Positions 18,213-25,856 of a stretch of 64,000 nt of DNA are shown here, piece by piece. Each line of letters starts with the position of its first letter. Within the stretch, counting starts at the first letter, position 1. Made by a program: the position numbers and the translations under genes. The stretch lies in contig JAJYYA010000005.1 in NCBI GenBank assembly GCA_021801345.1, forward strand, positions 24,146-88,145, read 5' to 3'. Below the pieces are notes generated by a model. The model had not been told where the DNA came from. It did not search any database and worked only from the letters and a program-made list of their open reading frames with translations. Source of the stretch: Nitrospirota bacterium (GTDB lineage Bacteria; Nitrospirota; Leptospirillia; Leptospirillales; Leptospirillaceae).

Positions 18213-19415
18213 ATGGATCGCCGAAAAAACCCATATGCGCCAGGAGCCGGGGTTCAACCGCCCGAACTTGCCGGTCGAGACAAGCTCCTCGAAGACGCAG
18301 CGATTGATATGGACAGGATACTCAACAGGCGCCCCACCAAGGGGATGATGTTGCTGGGTCTTCGCGGCGTCGGAAAAACCGTCTTATTGAACAGGCTTCA
18401 CTTGATGGCCGAACAAAAAGGCTTTCGGACGGCCAAAGTCGAAGCCCCAGAAGGTGGACTCCTGCCCCAGCTCTTAGCCCCCGAACTTCGACAGGTTCTC
18501 TACCGCCTCGACTTGCAAATTTCCACCGGATATAAGCTTCGCCAAGCGTTCTCGGTCCTACGCAATTTTGTTGCGGCATTCAAGGTCAAAATAGGTGATA
18601 TCGAGCTTGGCATCGAACCGGTGCATGGAGAAGGCGATACCGGAAATCTCGAACAGGATTTGCCCGATTTATTGGTGGCTGTATGCGAAGCCGCAAACGA
18701 ACGCGGAACGGCATTGGCAATTTTTCTCGATGAGGTGCAGTACCTCTCGCCCAATGAACTGGCCTCGCTCATTGTTGCCTGCCACGAGGTCTCGCAGCGC
18801 AATCTTCCCCTTTTTTTTGTGGGTGCGGGTCTGCCGCAGATTGCCGCCCTTTCCGGCAATGCAAAATCTTACTCCGAACGTCTTTTCACCTATCCCCAGG
18901 TGGGCCCGCTCGACGTCCCGGCCGCACGCTCGGCGCTCGTCCATCCAGCGAAGAACGAAGGGGTCGATTTCCAAAGCGATGCGGTCGAAGAAATTCTCCG
19001 CGTAACGGAGCGGTATCCGTATTTTATCCAGGAGTGGGGTTTCCAGGTATGGAACTCAGCTCCTTCGAGTCCGATACGTTTCGCCCATGTTCAGCAAGCC
19101 ACTCCCGGCATCATCGCTCATTTGGACGCCAACTTTTTCCGCGTCCGCTTCGACCGTTTGACTCCGCTCCAGCAGAAATATCTTCGCGCCATGGCGGAAC
19201 TCGGACCAGGTCCGCATCAAACCGGTGACATCGCGACCACGCTCGGCGTCGGGGTTGGTGCCGTCGCGTCTGTCCGACAACAGTTGATCAATAAAGGCAT
19301 GATTTGGAGTCAGCGTCATGGCGAAACGGCCTTCACTGTGCCACTTTTCAACGAATTCATGAAACGGCAAATGCCCATCCTAGAAAAGCACGAACCCAAA
19401 CGTCGACCGCATTGA
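18213..19415 (+). CDS. STAND/archaeal-type AAA ATPase with C-terminal helix-turn-helix (copy A)
   Basis: 400 residues. NPYAPGAGVQPPELAGRD at the start, Walker A GLRGVGKTVLLNR (about residue 50), Walker B ALAIFLDEVQYLSP (about residue 171), FFVGAGLPQI and RYPYFIQEWG, then a winged-helix region (TGDIATTLGVGVGAVASV...GMIW). The layout matches the PF01637/AAA_16-like ATPases. A paralogue is at 23069. The gene sits between the two 628-bp repeats in DNA of lower GC than its surroundings, so it was acquired after the copA neighbourhood formed. No partner gene accompanies it; the function is unknown, with defence or selfish maintenance both possible. Confidence 0.88.
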   Translation: MDRRKNPYAPGAGVQPPELAGRDKLLEDAAIDMDRILNRRPTKGMMLLGLRGVGKTVLLNRLHLMAEQKGFRTAKVEAPEGGLLPQLLAPELRQVLYRLDLQISTGYKLRQAFSVLRNFVAAFKVKIGDIELGIEPVHGEGDTGNLEQDLPDLLVAVCEAANERGTALAIFLDEVQYLSPNELASLIVACHEVSQRNLPLFFVGAGLPQIAALSGNAKSYSERLFTYPQVGPLDVPAARSALVHPAKNEGVDFQSDAVEEILRVTERYPYFIQEWGFQVWNSAPSSPIRFAHVQQATPGIIAHLDANFFRVRFDRLTPLQQKYLRAMAELGPGPHQTGDIATTLGVGVGAVASVRQQLINKGMIWSQRHGETAFTVPLFNEFMKRQMPILEKHEPKRRPH

Positions 19416-19520
19416 ATATTTGTCCCCTTATTAGGCTGTACGCCTAAAAGGGGGGCAAGAGGACTATTTTTTGTTTTTTCGACCCACACAATAATATTCT
19501 CCATCTATCCTACAGCTCCT

Positions 19521-20148
19521 GTGTGCTCAAAATCGGGGGAGAAAGTCCGATTTTTTCTTTTACCGTGACTCCCGGGGAAACGAAGTCGATCTTCTGGTTC
19601 CCGAGAGCGGCCGCCTCTATCCCGTCGAAATCAAATCGGCCGAAACATTCACTCGGGACTTCATGCGCGGACTCGAAAACTTCCGCTCCCTCGCCCTTTC
19701 GCGAAGCGCGCCGGGGCTTGTCTTTTACAATGGTCCAGAAGACTTCGTCTCGGAAGGACTTCGGGTCCTCAACCCCTTCCGTCAGAAGACCGACCTCTTC
19801 ACCCTTGTGACCACCCCTCCCCTTAAGCCCGCACACGGCACAACGGCGGAACCCTCCCCCTCGAAACGCGAGCAGGAGGGAGGGGAGTGCCTTTAGGTGC
19901 AGGACCCTATCGCGTGTTTTCGACGATGAAAACGGGTTTTCGATGAAGACAAGCGTCTTCTTTCGATTTTTGGTTGGACAATGAGGCAATGGGGAGTCGG
20001 GTAGACGCATTGTAGCGAGGCGTATCGACAAGGCCGGGGCGATTGTTCCCGGTGAGGAATCAGGGCAGGAGTGCGCACGCAAGGTCCGCTATCTCGGCCT
20101 CTTGCCCGGACCCCCAATTTGGCGGGAGAATAGATCTATGACGACCTC
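19521..20148 (+). repeat. 628-bp direct repeat, right copy
   Basis: Matches 17499-18126 at constant offset with about ten differences. It joins without interruption to the intact copA, so this copy supplies the functional copA promoter region and start. Confidence 0.95.
19523..19896 (+). pseudogene. Duplicated C-terminal fragment of the DUF4143 ATPase
   Basis: The last about 124 codons of the gene at 16618-17874, carried by the right repeat. It lacks the P-loop domain and start signals. Changes from copy 1 are few and mostly conservative, indicating a recent duplication. Confidence 0.9.
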
Positions 20149-22759
20149 CTCTTCCTCCCCTTCTCAGCCCCCCGCCGCCTCCTCAGGCTCTCTCGACCCT
20201 TCGGAGGATCTCTGCGACGTGGAGTTCCCGGTGCTCGGGATGACCTGTGCCGCCTGTACCGGCCGGGTGAGCCGGGCCTTGAAAAAACTTCCCGGAGTCG
20301 CGGATGTCTCGGTGAACCTCGCGACCCATCGCGCCTCCCTCGTCTTCGACCCTCGTCGGACGACGCCCTTTGAAATCCTCGAATCCGTCCGGCAGAGCGG
20401 CTACAAAGCCGATCCCGACACCTTTTCCTTCGAGATCTCTCCGGAGCTGGGTCCGGGAGACGATCGCCGGATCATGGCGGCGCTCTCGGGAGTCGCCGGA
20501 GTCCTCTCCGTCTCCGTCATTCCCTCCCTCTCCTACGCCGGCGTGGTCTGCCTTGGGGGAGAGGAGACAAGGTCCCGCCTGCTCTCGGCCCTGGCCGGGG
20601 AGGGGTTTTCTGCAAAAATTAAGGAGTCGGAGGAGATCCCCGGGAGTGAAGATCGAGAGATCAAGAGGCTTTTTCGGGATTTTCTCCTGGCGGCCTTTCT
20701 TTCGGTTCCGCTTTTCTTCCTTGCCATGGTTCCCCTTCCCGGAGGAGGTCTCTCCCGGATCTTTCCGACCCCCCGCTCCCTCTGGGCTTTCGAAGCCTTT
20801 CTGGCCGCCGTTGTTTTTTTTGTTCCGGGGAGGCGATTTTGGGTCCCGGGGCTCCGGGCCTACCGACATTTTGCCCCGGACATGAACAGCCTGGTGATGA
20901 CCGGGACGGGGGCCGCTCTCCTCTACAGCCTTCTGGTCTTGGCCGTCCCCGGGATCTTTCCGCCGGCCGATCGCCATGTCTACTTCGAGACGACCGGCAT
21001 GGTGATTGCCGTGATTTTGCTTGGCCGCACACTCGAGGCCCGGGCCCGGCGCCGGACCGGGGACGCGCTTTCGGCCTTTTCCGCTCTGGTTCCCGACATG
21101 ACGGAGCGCTTTGAGGACGGAGAGTGGGTCCGGGTTCCCTCCCGGGACCTGGTCGCGGGCGATCTCGTCTTGGTTCCCGCCGGAGAGCGGATTCCGGCCG
21201 ACGGGGTCGTCGTTCGCGGTCGGGCCCATGTCGATCTCTCGGCCATGACCGGAGAGCCGATGCCGGTGACGGTGACGGCGGGTTCGCGGGTCTTCTGCGG
21301 CTCCTCTCCGACCGACGGCCCTCTCGAGATCCTGACGGAGGCGCTGGGACAGGAGACGCGTCTGGCGGGGATCGTTCGGGCGGTCATGCGGGCCCAGGGC
21401 GCCAAGCTTCCCGTGGAGGCGCTGGCCGATCGCGTCGTCGCCGTCTTTACCCCCGCCGTCCTCTTTATCGCCCTCGTCACATTCGTCCTGTGGCTTCTCC
21501 TCGACCGCTCGGGAGGGGGGCTGCTCCGGGGTCTTGAGAGCGCCGTGGCGGTCCTTCTGGTGGCCTGTCCCTGCGCCATGGGGCTTGCGACCCCGGCGGC
21601 GGTCATGGTGGGGACCGGTCGCGCGGCCCGCCTGGGGATCCTCTTTCGCCGGGGAGACGCGCTGGAGGCTCTTTCAAAGGTCGGGAGGATCCTCTTCGAC
21701 AAGACCGGGACCCTGACCTTGGGAACACCCTCTGTCGTCGATCTGTGTGCGCTTCCCGGGGTGGAGGGGGGGCAAAGAGGAGGGGGTGATGCCAAGGGGG
21801 GAAAAAAGGCGAAAAAGGGTGTCGGGCCAGGGAGCGTAGAGGAAGAGAAGGGGGAAAAGAGAGTTCTCTCCGTCGCCGCGGCGATCGAGACCGGCTCTAC
21901 CCATCCTCTGGCTAAGGCGATCCTGGAGGCTGCCAAAAGACGGGGCCTCGCCGTTTCCGGGGCCAGGGAGATTGTCGTCTTGCCCGGTCGCGGGGTGACG
22001 GGAGAGGTCGACGGCGGGGAGGCGCTCCTCGGGAATCTCCGTCTTCTCGAGGAGCGGGGGATCCCCTGCGAAGCGATGGCCGAGAAGGTTCGGGAGTGGG
22101 AGGCCGCGGCAAAAACCGTCGTCTTCGTTGTCCTGGGAGACCGTCTCCTGGGAGGGATCGCGATCTCCGATCCCCTGCGGCCGGAGGCCGCGGAGGTCGT
22201 CTCCGATCTCGCCAGGATGGGGATCCGCTCCTCCCTTGTGACGGGGGATGGCTCGGGCCCGGCAGAGGCGGTGGCCAGGACCACGGGGATCTCCGAGATC
22301 CATGCCCGGGTGGATCCCCTCGAAAAGGGGGAGATCGTGGCGGGTCTCGTGTCGAAGGGGGAGCGGGTGGCCTTCGTAGGCGACGGGATCAACGACGCTC
22401 CGGCCCTGGCCTCTGCGACGGTGGGGCTGGCTCTCTCCTCGGGCACCGGGGTGGCGCTTGAAACCGCCGACGTGACCCTGGCCGGTCCGGGGATCTCCCG
22501 CCTCCCGACGGCGGTGGCCTTGGCCCGAAGAACTCTGCAAACAATTCGGACCAACCTTTTTTGGGCCTTTGCCTACAATATCGTCCTGATCCCGCTGGCG
22601 GCAGGGGCGGCCAGACCCTACTTCGGGATCGGCCTCGATCCTATGTGGGCCGGGGCGGCGATGGGGCTCTCAAGCGTTTTGGTTGTCGGCAACAGCCTGA
22701 GGCTCTCGGGCTTTGCCGACAGAGGAACACACGGACAATCTCTCAACGGGGGTGTGTAA
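20138..22759 (+). CDS. copA: Copper-exporting P1B-type ATPase
   Basis: 873 residues. The N-terminus has one functional heavy-metal domain (GMTCAACTGRVSRAL, CxxC near residues 37-40) and a second ferredoxin-like domain that has lost its CxxC (about residues 110-175). Then membrane helices, the transport motif ACPCAMGLATP (CPC about residue 477), phosphorylation loop FDKTGTLT (about 520), the HP motif in STHPLAKAI, and VGDGINDAPAL (about 748). The CPC motif and partner copZ indicate Cu(I) efflux at the inner membrane. An unusual Gly/Lys/Glu-rich insert of about 35 residues interrupts the nucleotide-binding domain. The ATG at 20138 is preceded by GGGAGA; its first codons are duplicated at 18116-18126. 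Confidence 0.95.
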   Translation: MTTSSSSPSQPPAASSGSLDPSEDLCDVEFPVLGMTCAACTGRVSRALKKLPGVADVSVNLATHRASLVFDPRRTTPFEILESVRQSGYKADPDTFSFEISPELGPGDDRRIMAALSGVAGVLSVSVIPSLSYAGVVCLGGEETRSRLLSALAGEGFSAKIKESEEIPGSEDREIKRLFRDFLLAAFLSVPLFFLAMVPLPGGGLSRIFPTPRSLWAFEAFLAAVVFFVPGRRFWVPGLRAYRHFAPDMNSLVMTGTGAALLYSLLVLAVPGIFPPADRHVYFETTGMVIAVILLGRTLEARARRRTGDALSAFSALVPDMTERFEDGEWVRVPSRDLVAGDLVLVPAGERIPADGVVVRGRAHVDLSAMTGEPMPVTVTAGSRVFCGSSPTDGPLEILTEALGQETRLAGIVRAVMRAQGAKLPVEALADRVVAVFTPAVLFIALVTFVLWLLLDRSGGGLLRGLESAVAVLLVACPCAMGLATPAAVMVGTGRAARLGILFRRGDALEALSKVGRILFDKTGTLTLGTPSVVDLCALPGVEGGQRGGGDAKGGKKAKKGVGPGSVEEEKGEKRVLSVAAAIETGSTHPLAKAILEAAKRRGLAVSGAREIVVLPGRGVTGEVDGGEALLGNLRLLEERGIPCEAMAEKVREWEAAAKTVVFVVLGDRLLGGIAISDPLRPEAAEVVSDLARMGIRSSLVTGDGSGPAEAVARTTGISEIHARVDPLEKGEIVAGLVSKGERVAFVGDGINDAPALASATVGLALSSGTGVALETADVTLAGPGISRLPTAVALARRTLQTIRTNLFWAFAYNIVLIPLAAGAARPYFGIGLDPMWAGAAMGLSSVLVVGNSLRLSGFADRGTHGQSLNGGV

Positions 22760-22953
22760 TGGCGACGGTGATCAAGGTGACAGGAATGACGTGCAACCAC
22801 TGCGTGATGGCGGTGACCCGGGCGATCGAAAAGGTTCCGGGGGTGACGAAGGTGGCGGTCTCGCTCGAGCGGGCAGAGGCCTCGGTCGAGGGGAGCGCGC
22901 CCCGGGAGGCTCTCGTGGCCGCAATCAAGGCCGAGGAGTACGAAGCGGTCTGA
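22759..22953 (+). CDS. copZ: Copper chaperone CopZ-like
   Basis: 64 residues, a single heavy-metal-associated domain with VTGMTCNHCVMAVTRAI. It overlaps the copA stop by one base (TAATG), so the two are co-translated. It would deliver Cu(I) to CopA. A frameshifted second copy lies at 24306-24501, beyond the inserted ATPase gene. Confidence 0.93.
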   Translation: MATVIKVTGMTCNHCVMAVTRAIEKVPGVTKVAVSLERAEASVEGSAPREALVAAIKAEEYEAV

Positions 22954-22983
22954 GGAGCGGTGGGACGGCTTCCTTCCCTGTCG

Positions 22984-23012
22984 TTGATTTAGGATTTATA
23001 TAAAAATATAAT
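22984..23012 (+). promoter_or_regulatory. Promoter of AAA ATPase copy B
   Basis: TTGATT, 17-base spacer, TATAAT: near-perfect sigma-70 consensus, 56 bases before the TTG start. Unlike copy A this gene retains a leader with a GGGAGA ribosome site. Confidence 0.65.
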
Positions 23013-23068
23013 GAGTTATAGCTGTAGAGATATATTTGACGGCAGGAAGTTAATCTTGGGAGATTCCT

Positions 23069-24274
23069 TTGGATCCGATTGACAATCCGTTTTCGCCAGG
23101 TGCCGGAGCCCCGCCTCCTGAGCTTGTCGGCCGCGACGATATTCTCAACCAGACGACAACCGGCATTGCGCGGACAAAAGCGTGTCGATCGGAGAGAAGC
23201 CGGTTGCTCACCGGATTGCGCGGTGTCGGCAAGACCGTATTGCTGAACAAGATCGCCTGGATTGCCCGACAGCAGGAATGCATTACGCTGCAGATGGAAG
23301 CGAGGGAATGCCAGTCCTTGGCAGAGATGATCGCGCCAGCCGTGGAAGAGGCTCTCAACTCTCTCGACAAAATACGAGGAACAAAAGACGCCCTCGCCAA
23401 GGGATGGAAAACGTTTAAAGCCTTATTGGGCGGTGCCAGAATCAGGGTTTCCGAATTTGAGGTCGGATTTGATCCGACAGAAGGGAACGAGTCCCGAGGA
23501 GCCTCCGTCGTGGAATCGACTCTTCCACCCCTGATCGAAGCCGCAGCGGAAGCCGCAAAGGAGCGAAATACCTCGATTGTTATTCTTGTCGACGAGATGC
23601 AATACCTCGATATCCCCTCCCTCCGGGCATTGATTTTTTCTCTTCACAATACCCAGCAGAAGCAACTCCCGTTCTATCTTGTCGGGGCTGGATTGCCGAA
23701 TTTGCCAGGATTGGCCGCGGAGGCGGTCTCCTATGCGGAAAGACTCTTTCTCTATCCTGTGGTGGGACCGCTTTCGCAGAGCGATACAGAAAAGGCTTTG
23801 CAGGACCCGGTGCAGAAATATAACGTTCACTTCGAGCAGGAAGCGCTCGACGAAATTTTCAGACAAACGCAAGGCTACCCCTACTTCGTTCAGGAGTGGG
23901 GAAGCCAGTCGTGGAATCTGTCGATGGGACCGACAATTACCAAAAGCGATGTGCGGAAGGCGACTCTATATGCGACAAGCCAGCTTGATGAAAGATTTTT
24001 TAGGGCGAGAATAGATCGGTTGACCCCCTCTGAAAAAACATATTTGAGGGCAATGTCCCACATCGGACCCGGACAGCTTCGCACCGGAGATATCTCAAAG
24101 GTTTTAGGGCGCAGAAGCGGAGATCTTGGGCCAACAAGGGACAAACTGATTAAAAAAGGCATGATCTACAGTCCGTCCCATGGGCTTTTGGCGTTTACCG
24201 TGCCCTTGTTCGACGAGTATATGAAAAGGGTGATGCCGGAGTTTGCGGGTTCGACTCCCGGGCATGCCCCCTGA
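23069..24274 (+). CDS. STAND/archaeal-type AAA ATPase with C-terminal helix-turn-helix (copy B)
   Basis: 401 residues, paralogue of the protein at 18213 along its length: DPIDNPFSPGAGAPPPELVG, Walker A GLRGVGKTVLLNK (about residue 50), Walker B SIVILVDEMQYLD (about 172), FYLVGAGLPNLPG, GYPYFVQEWG, and a winged-helix end (TGDISKVLGRRSGDLG...GMIYSPSHG). Starts with TTG, supported by GGGAGA five bases upstream and by alignment with copy A. It lies between copZ and a decayed copZ copy, paralleling the repeat-bracketed position of copy A. The last codons (GSTPGHAP) differ from copy A and contain a tRNA T-arm-like sequence. Biological role unknown. Confidence 0.87.
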   Translation: MDPIDNPFSPGAGAPPPELVGRDDILNQTTTGIARTKACRSERSRLLTGLRGVGKTVLLNKIAWIARQQECITLQMEARECQSLAEMIAPAVEEALNSLDKIRGTKDALAKGWKTFKALLGGARIRVSEFEVGFDPTEGNESRGASVVESTLPPLIEAAAEAAKERNTSIVILVDEMQYLDIPSLRALIFSLHNTQQKQLPFYLVGAGLPNLPGLAAEAVSYAERLFLYPVVGPLSQSDTEKALQDPVQKYNVHFEQEALDEIFRQTQGYPYFVQEWGSQSWNLSMGPTITKSDVRKATLYATSQLDERFFRARIDRLTPSEKTYLRAMSHIGPGQLRTGDISKVLGRRSGDLGPTRDKLIKKGMIYSPSHGLLAFTVPLFDEYMKRVMPEFAGSTPGHAP

Positions 24275-24305
24275 TCTACTTCCTCCTCTCAAAGGGGGGG
24301 GTGTG

Positions 24306-24501
24306 ATGTCGACGGTGATCAAGGTGAGAAAAAGGACGTGCAACCACTGCGGATGGCGGTGACCCGGGCGATCGAAAAGGTTTCGGGGGGGTGACGAAGG
24401 TGGCGGTCTCGCTCGAGCGGGGAGAGAGTTCGGTCGAGGGGAGCGCGCCCCGGGAGGCTCTCGTGGCGGCAATCAAGGCCGAGGAGTACGAAGCGGTTTG
24501 A
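24306..24501 (+). pseudogene. Frameshifted duplicate of copZ
   Basis: Nearly the whole copZ sequence recurs, beginning ATGTCGACGGTGATCAAGG and ending GAGTACGAAGCGGTTTGA. One base is lost after the CNHC codons (TGCGTGATGG becomes TGCGGATGG) and the later G-run has two extra bases, a net +1, so no intact protein can be made. The GMTC motif is also altered. It forms the right-hand copy of a direct repeat around ATPase copy B. Confidence 0.9.
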
Positions 24502-24689
24502 GGAGTGGTGGGGCACCGGGTAAAGGACTGCGCGCTTCCTTTCCGGACAAAGAGAGTCCGGGAGAAAATCGGTCAGATCGAAAAGCCCTGTCAAAGGAGC
24601 AGAACTCTGGCCCGTCCCCGTCCGTCTCTGCCCTTGACGCACTCCCGAAATCGAGCTTAAATACTCACCTTCCGGCCACGATAACGGCG

Positions 24690-25082
24690 TCAGTGTTCCG
24701 GAAAGCGACAGGACGGGACAAGTCCAGCGGATTTTGCCAGGAATTTTTTGTCGAAGGTGAAAAATGTGTCGCAGTCGAGTGAGCTCGAGAGGTGGAGGGC
24801 ATCTGCGAAGTCGAATCCCCTCTTGTAAAGATGGAGCGTGGCAAGCAGGATCGACTCCGCTTCAAAATGAAGATTGAGTGCCGAAAGGAGACCCTCGTAG
24901 AGTTTTTCAATGGCGTCGCGTTCAAGACCATAGGCACCACGCAAAACTCATTCAATCTCGAGAGCAACCGACAGCGGGACAAAACATTGATGGGCATCGA
25001 CCAGTTTGATTGCCGCCTCCATTTGGTTCCGGTCGTCGCCAGTGAGGAGTCGGACGGGAATATTTGTGTCGAGCGAGATCAC
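24690..25082 (-). pseudogene. VapC-like PIN-domain toxin broken by an in-frame TGA
   Basis: From a GTG at 25082 the frame reads VISLDTNIPVRLLTGDDRNQ with the first PIN aspartate, continues to VALEIE, meets TGA at 24950-24948, and then resumes as VLRGAYGLERDAIEKLY with DFADALHLSSS and FFTFDKKF, the remaining acidic PIN residues. In relatives the interrupted position is typically Trp (EWVLR), so TGG to TGA is the simplest explanation. The GTG overlaps the antitoxin stop by 4 bp, the usual vapBC arrangement. A short C-terminal peptide could restart downstream but would lack the first catalytic Asp. Confidence 0.85.
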
Positions 25083-25321
25083 GACGTCTTGGCGAACCGG
25101 GCTGTGTCCATCTCATCCTCCGAGATTCGTGCTCCTGTGTAATCAGCCATCCCGGCAAGTTCCCTTGCTGTCAGCTTCTTTTTGGCTGGTTCCACCGTGA
25201 CTCGACATCCACCGATTTCCGGCAAGACATAAAGACGCGACCCGGCCGAAATACCGAGCTTGTGTCGAAGTCTGGCCGGAATAATCATTTCCCCTTTCGC
25301 GGAGACCGTGACCGTATCCAT
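25079..25321 (-). CDS. AbrB/MazE-type (VapB-like) antitoxin
   Basis: 80 residues. MDTVTVSAKGEMIIPARLRH followed by LGISAGSRLYV is the swapped-hairpin AbrB DNA-binding domain; the C-terminal ADYTGARISEDEMDTAR would embrace the toxin. GAGGA lies upstream of the ATG. Its toxin partner is inactivated by a stop codon, so this may be an orphan that could still neutralise related toxins or repress its own promoter. Confidence 0.88.
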   Translation of the reverse strand: MDTVTVSAKGEMIIPARLRHKLGISAGSRLYVLPEIGGCRVTVEPAKKKLTARELAGMADYTGARISEDEMDTARFAKTS

Positions 25322-25511
25322 CGATTAAATCCTCATAAATTAAAGAATGTATGCAACAAAGGTTCCTTGCCTCTTTGCAGGAATCTTTGGGTAGGAAAAT
25401 ATGCATTGGGTTTTCCTGATGATATGATTGTTTTGTCTTGAACAATCATAGGAGGAGCCCAGTTTTTATTAAGGCTTTACTCAATCAGAGGGAAAGATCC
25501 AAGAGGTTCGT

Positions 25512-25643
25512 TTACGGCAAGATCAGTCTTTGAAAAGACGGACGGTAGACAACCCCTCCTCGAAAACCGGCCATCTTGGACATCAATCGAATCGCCTCCC
25601 GAAGCGTCGGCAGTTTCTCCCGGTGATCGGGATTCTTGGTGTT
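25512..25643 (-). pseudogene. Remnant of an IS4-family transposase C-terminus
   Basis: The minus strand encodes NPDHREKLPTLREAIRLM followed by SKMAGFRGGVVYRPS and a stop at 25514-25512. LPTLREAIRL...MAGF resembles the C-terminal region of IS4-group DDE transposases (TLxEAVRWIAxLGGF). A TGA stop precedes it in frame and no catalytic domain or inverted repeat remains. The similarity is short, so the call is tentative. Confidence 0.45.
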
Positions 25644-25819
25644 TCACACGCCCGATAAGGTCAGAAGTGGCCCCTCATCGCCGGAAGGGAAGTGTTTTCT
25701 TCCAAGTCGATGGAGGGACAATCGCGGGTGGTGTGATTTAGTTCCGCCGCTTCACACCTCTCGGCCGACCCCGAATGGCGATTCCTCTGGCTCGTCCTGT
25801 TTGCCGGCATCCGGCGTAT

Positions 25820-25856
25820 GTTGACGAATGTAAGTTTTAAACTTATAATCGTCAAC
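25820..25856 (+). promoter_or_regulatory. Palindromic leaderless-type promoter of DUF4143 ATPase copy 2
   Basis: TTGACG (25821-25826), 17-base spacer, TATAAT (25844-25849), 7 bases to the ATG at 25857. The whole segment is an inverted repeat: two 15-base arms (25820-25834 and 25842-25856) match at 13 positions around a 7-base centre, so -35 and -10 lie in opposite arms. A repressor binding here would block the promoter. Confidence 0.75.

Larger units (their letters stand above)
25322..25856. other. Intergenic region with transposase remnant
   Basis: About 535 bases between the antitoxin and the next DUF4143 ATPase. It contains the IS4-like fragment at 25512-25643 and, at its right end, the palindromic promoter of the ATPase. 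The rest shows nothing I can support. Confidence 0.5.

Noticed and set aside
17499..20148. 628-bp repeats as long terminal repeats or an insertion sequence
   Set aside because: The repeated DNA is host gene sequence (DUF4143 end and copA start); no transposase or terminal inverted repeats are present.
24245..24275. tRNA gene suggested by a T-arm-like sequence
   Set aside because: No anticodon arm, D-arm or matching acceptor stem around it, and it lies inside an intact coding sequence.
24948..24950. UGA recoding (Trp or selenocysteine) in the VapC gene
   Set aside because: Other genes use TGA as a normal stop (for example ilvD and ndk), and no selenocysteine-type hairpin is evident; a nonsense mutation is simpler.
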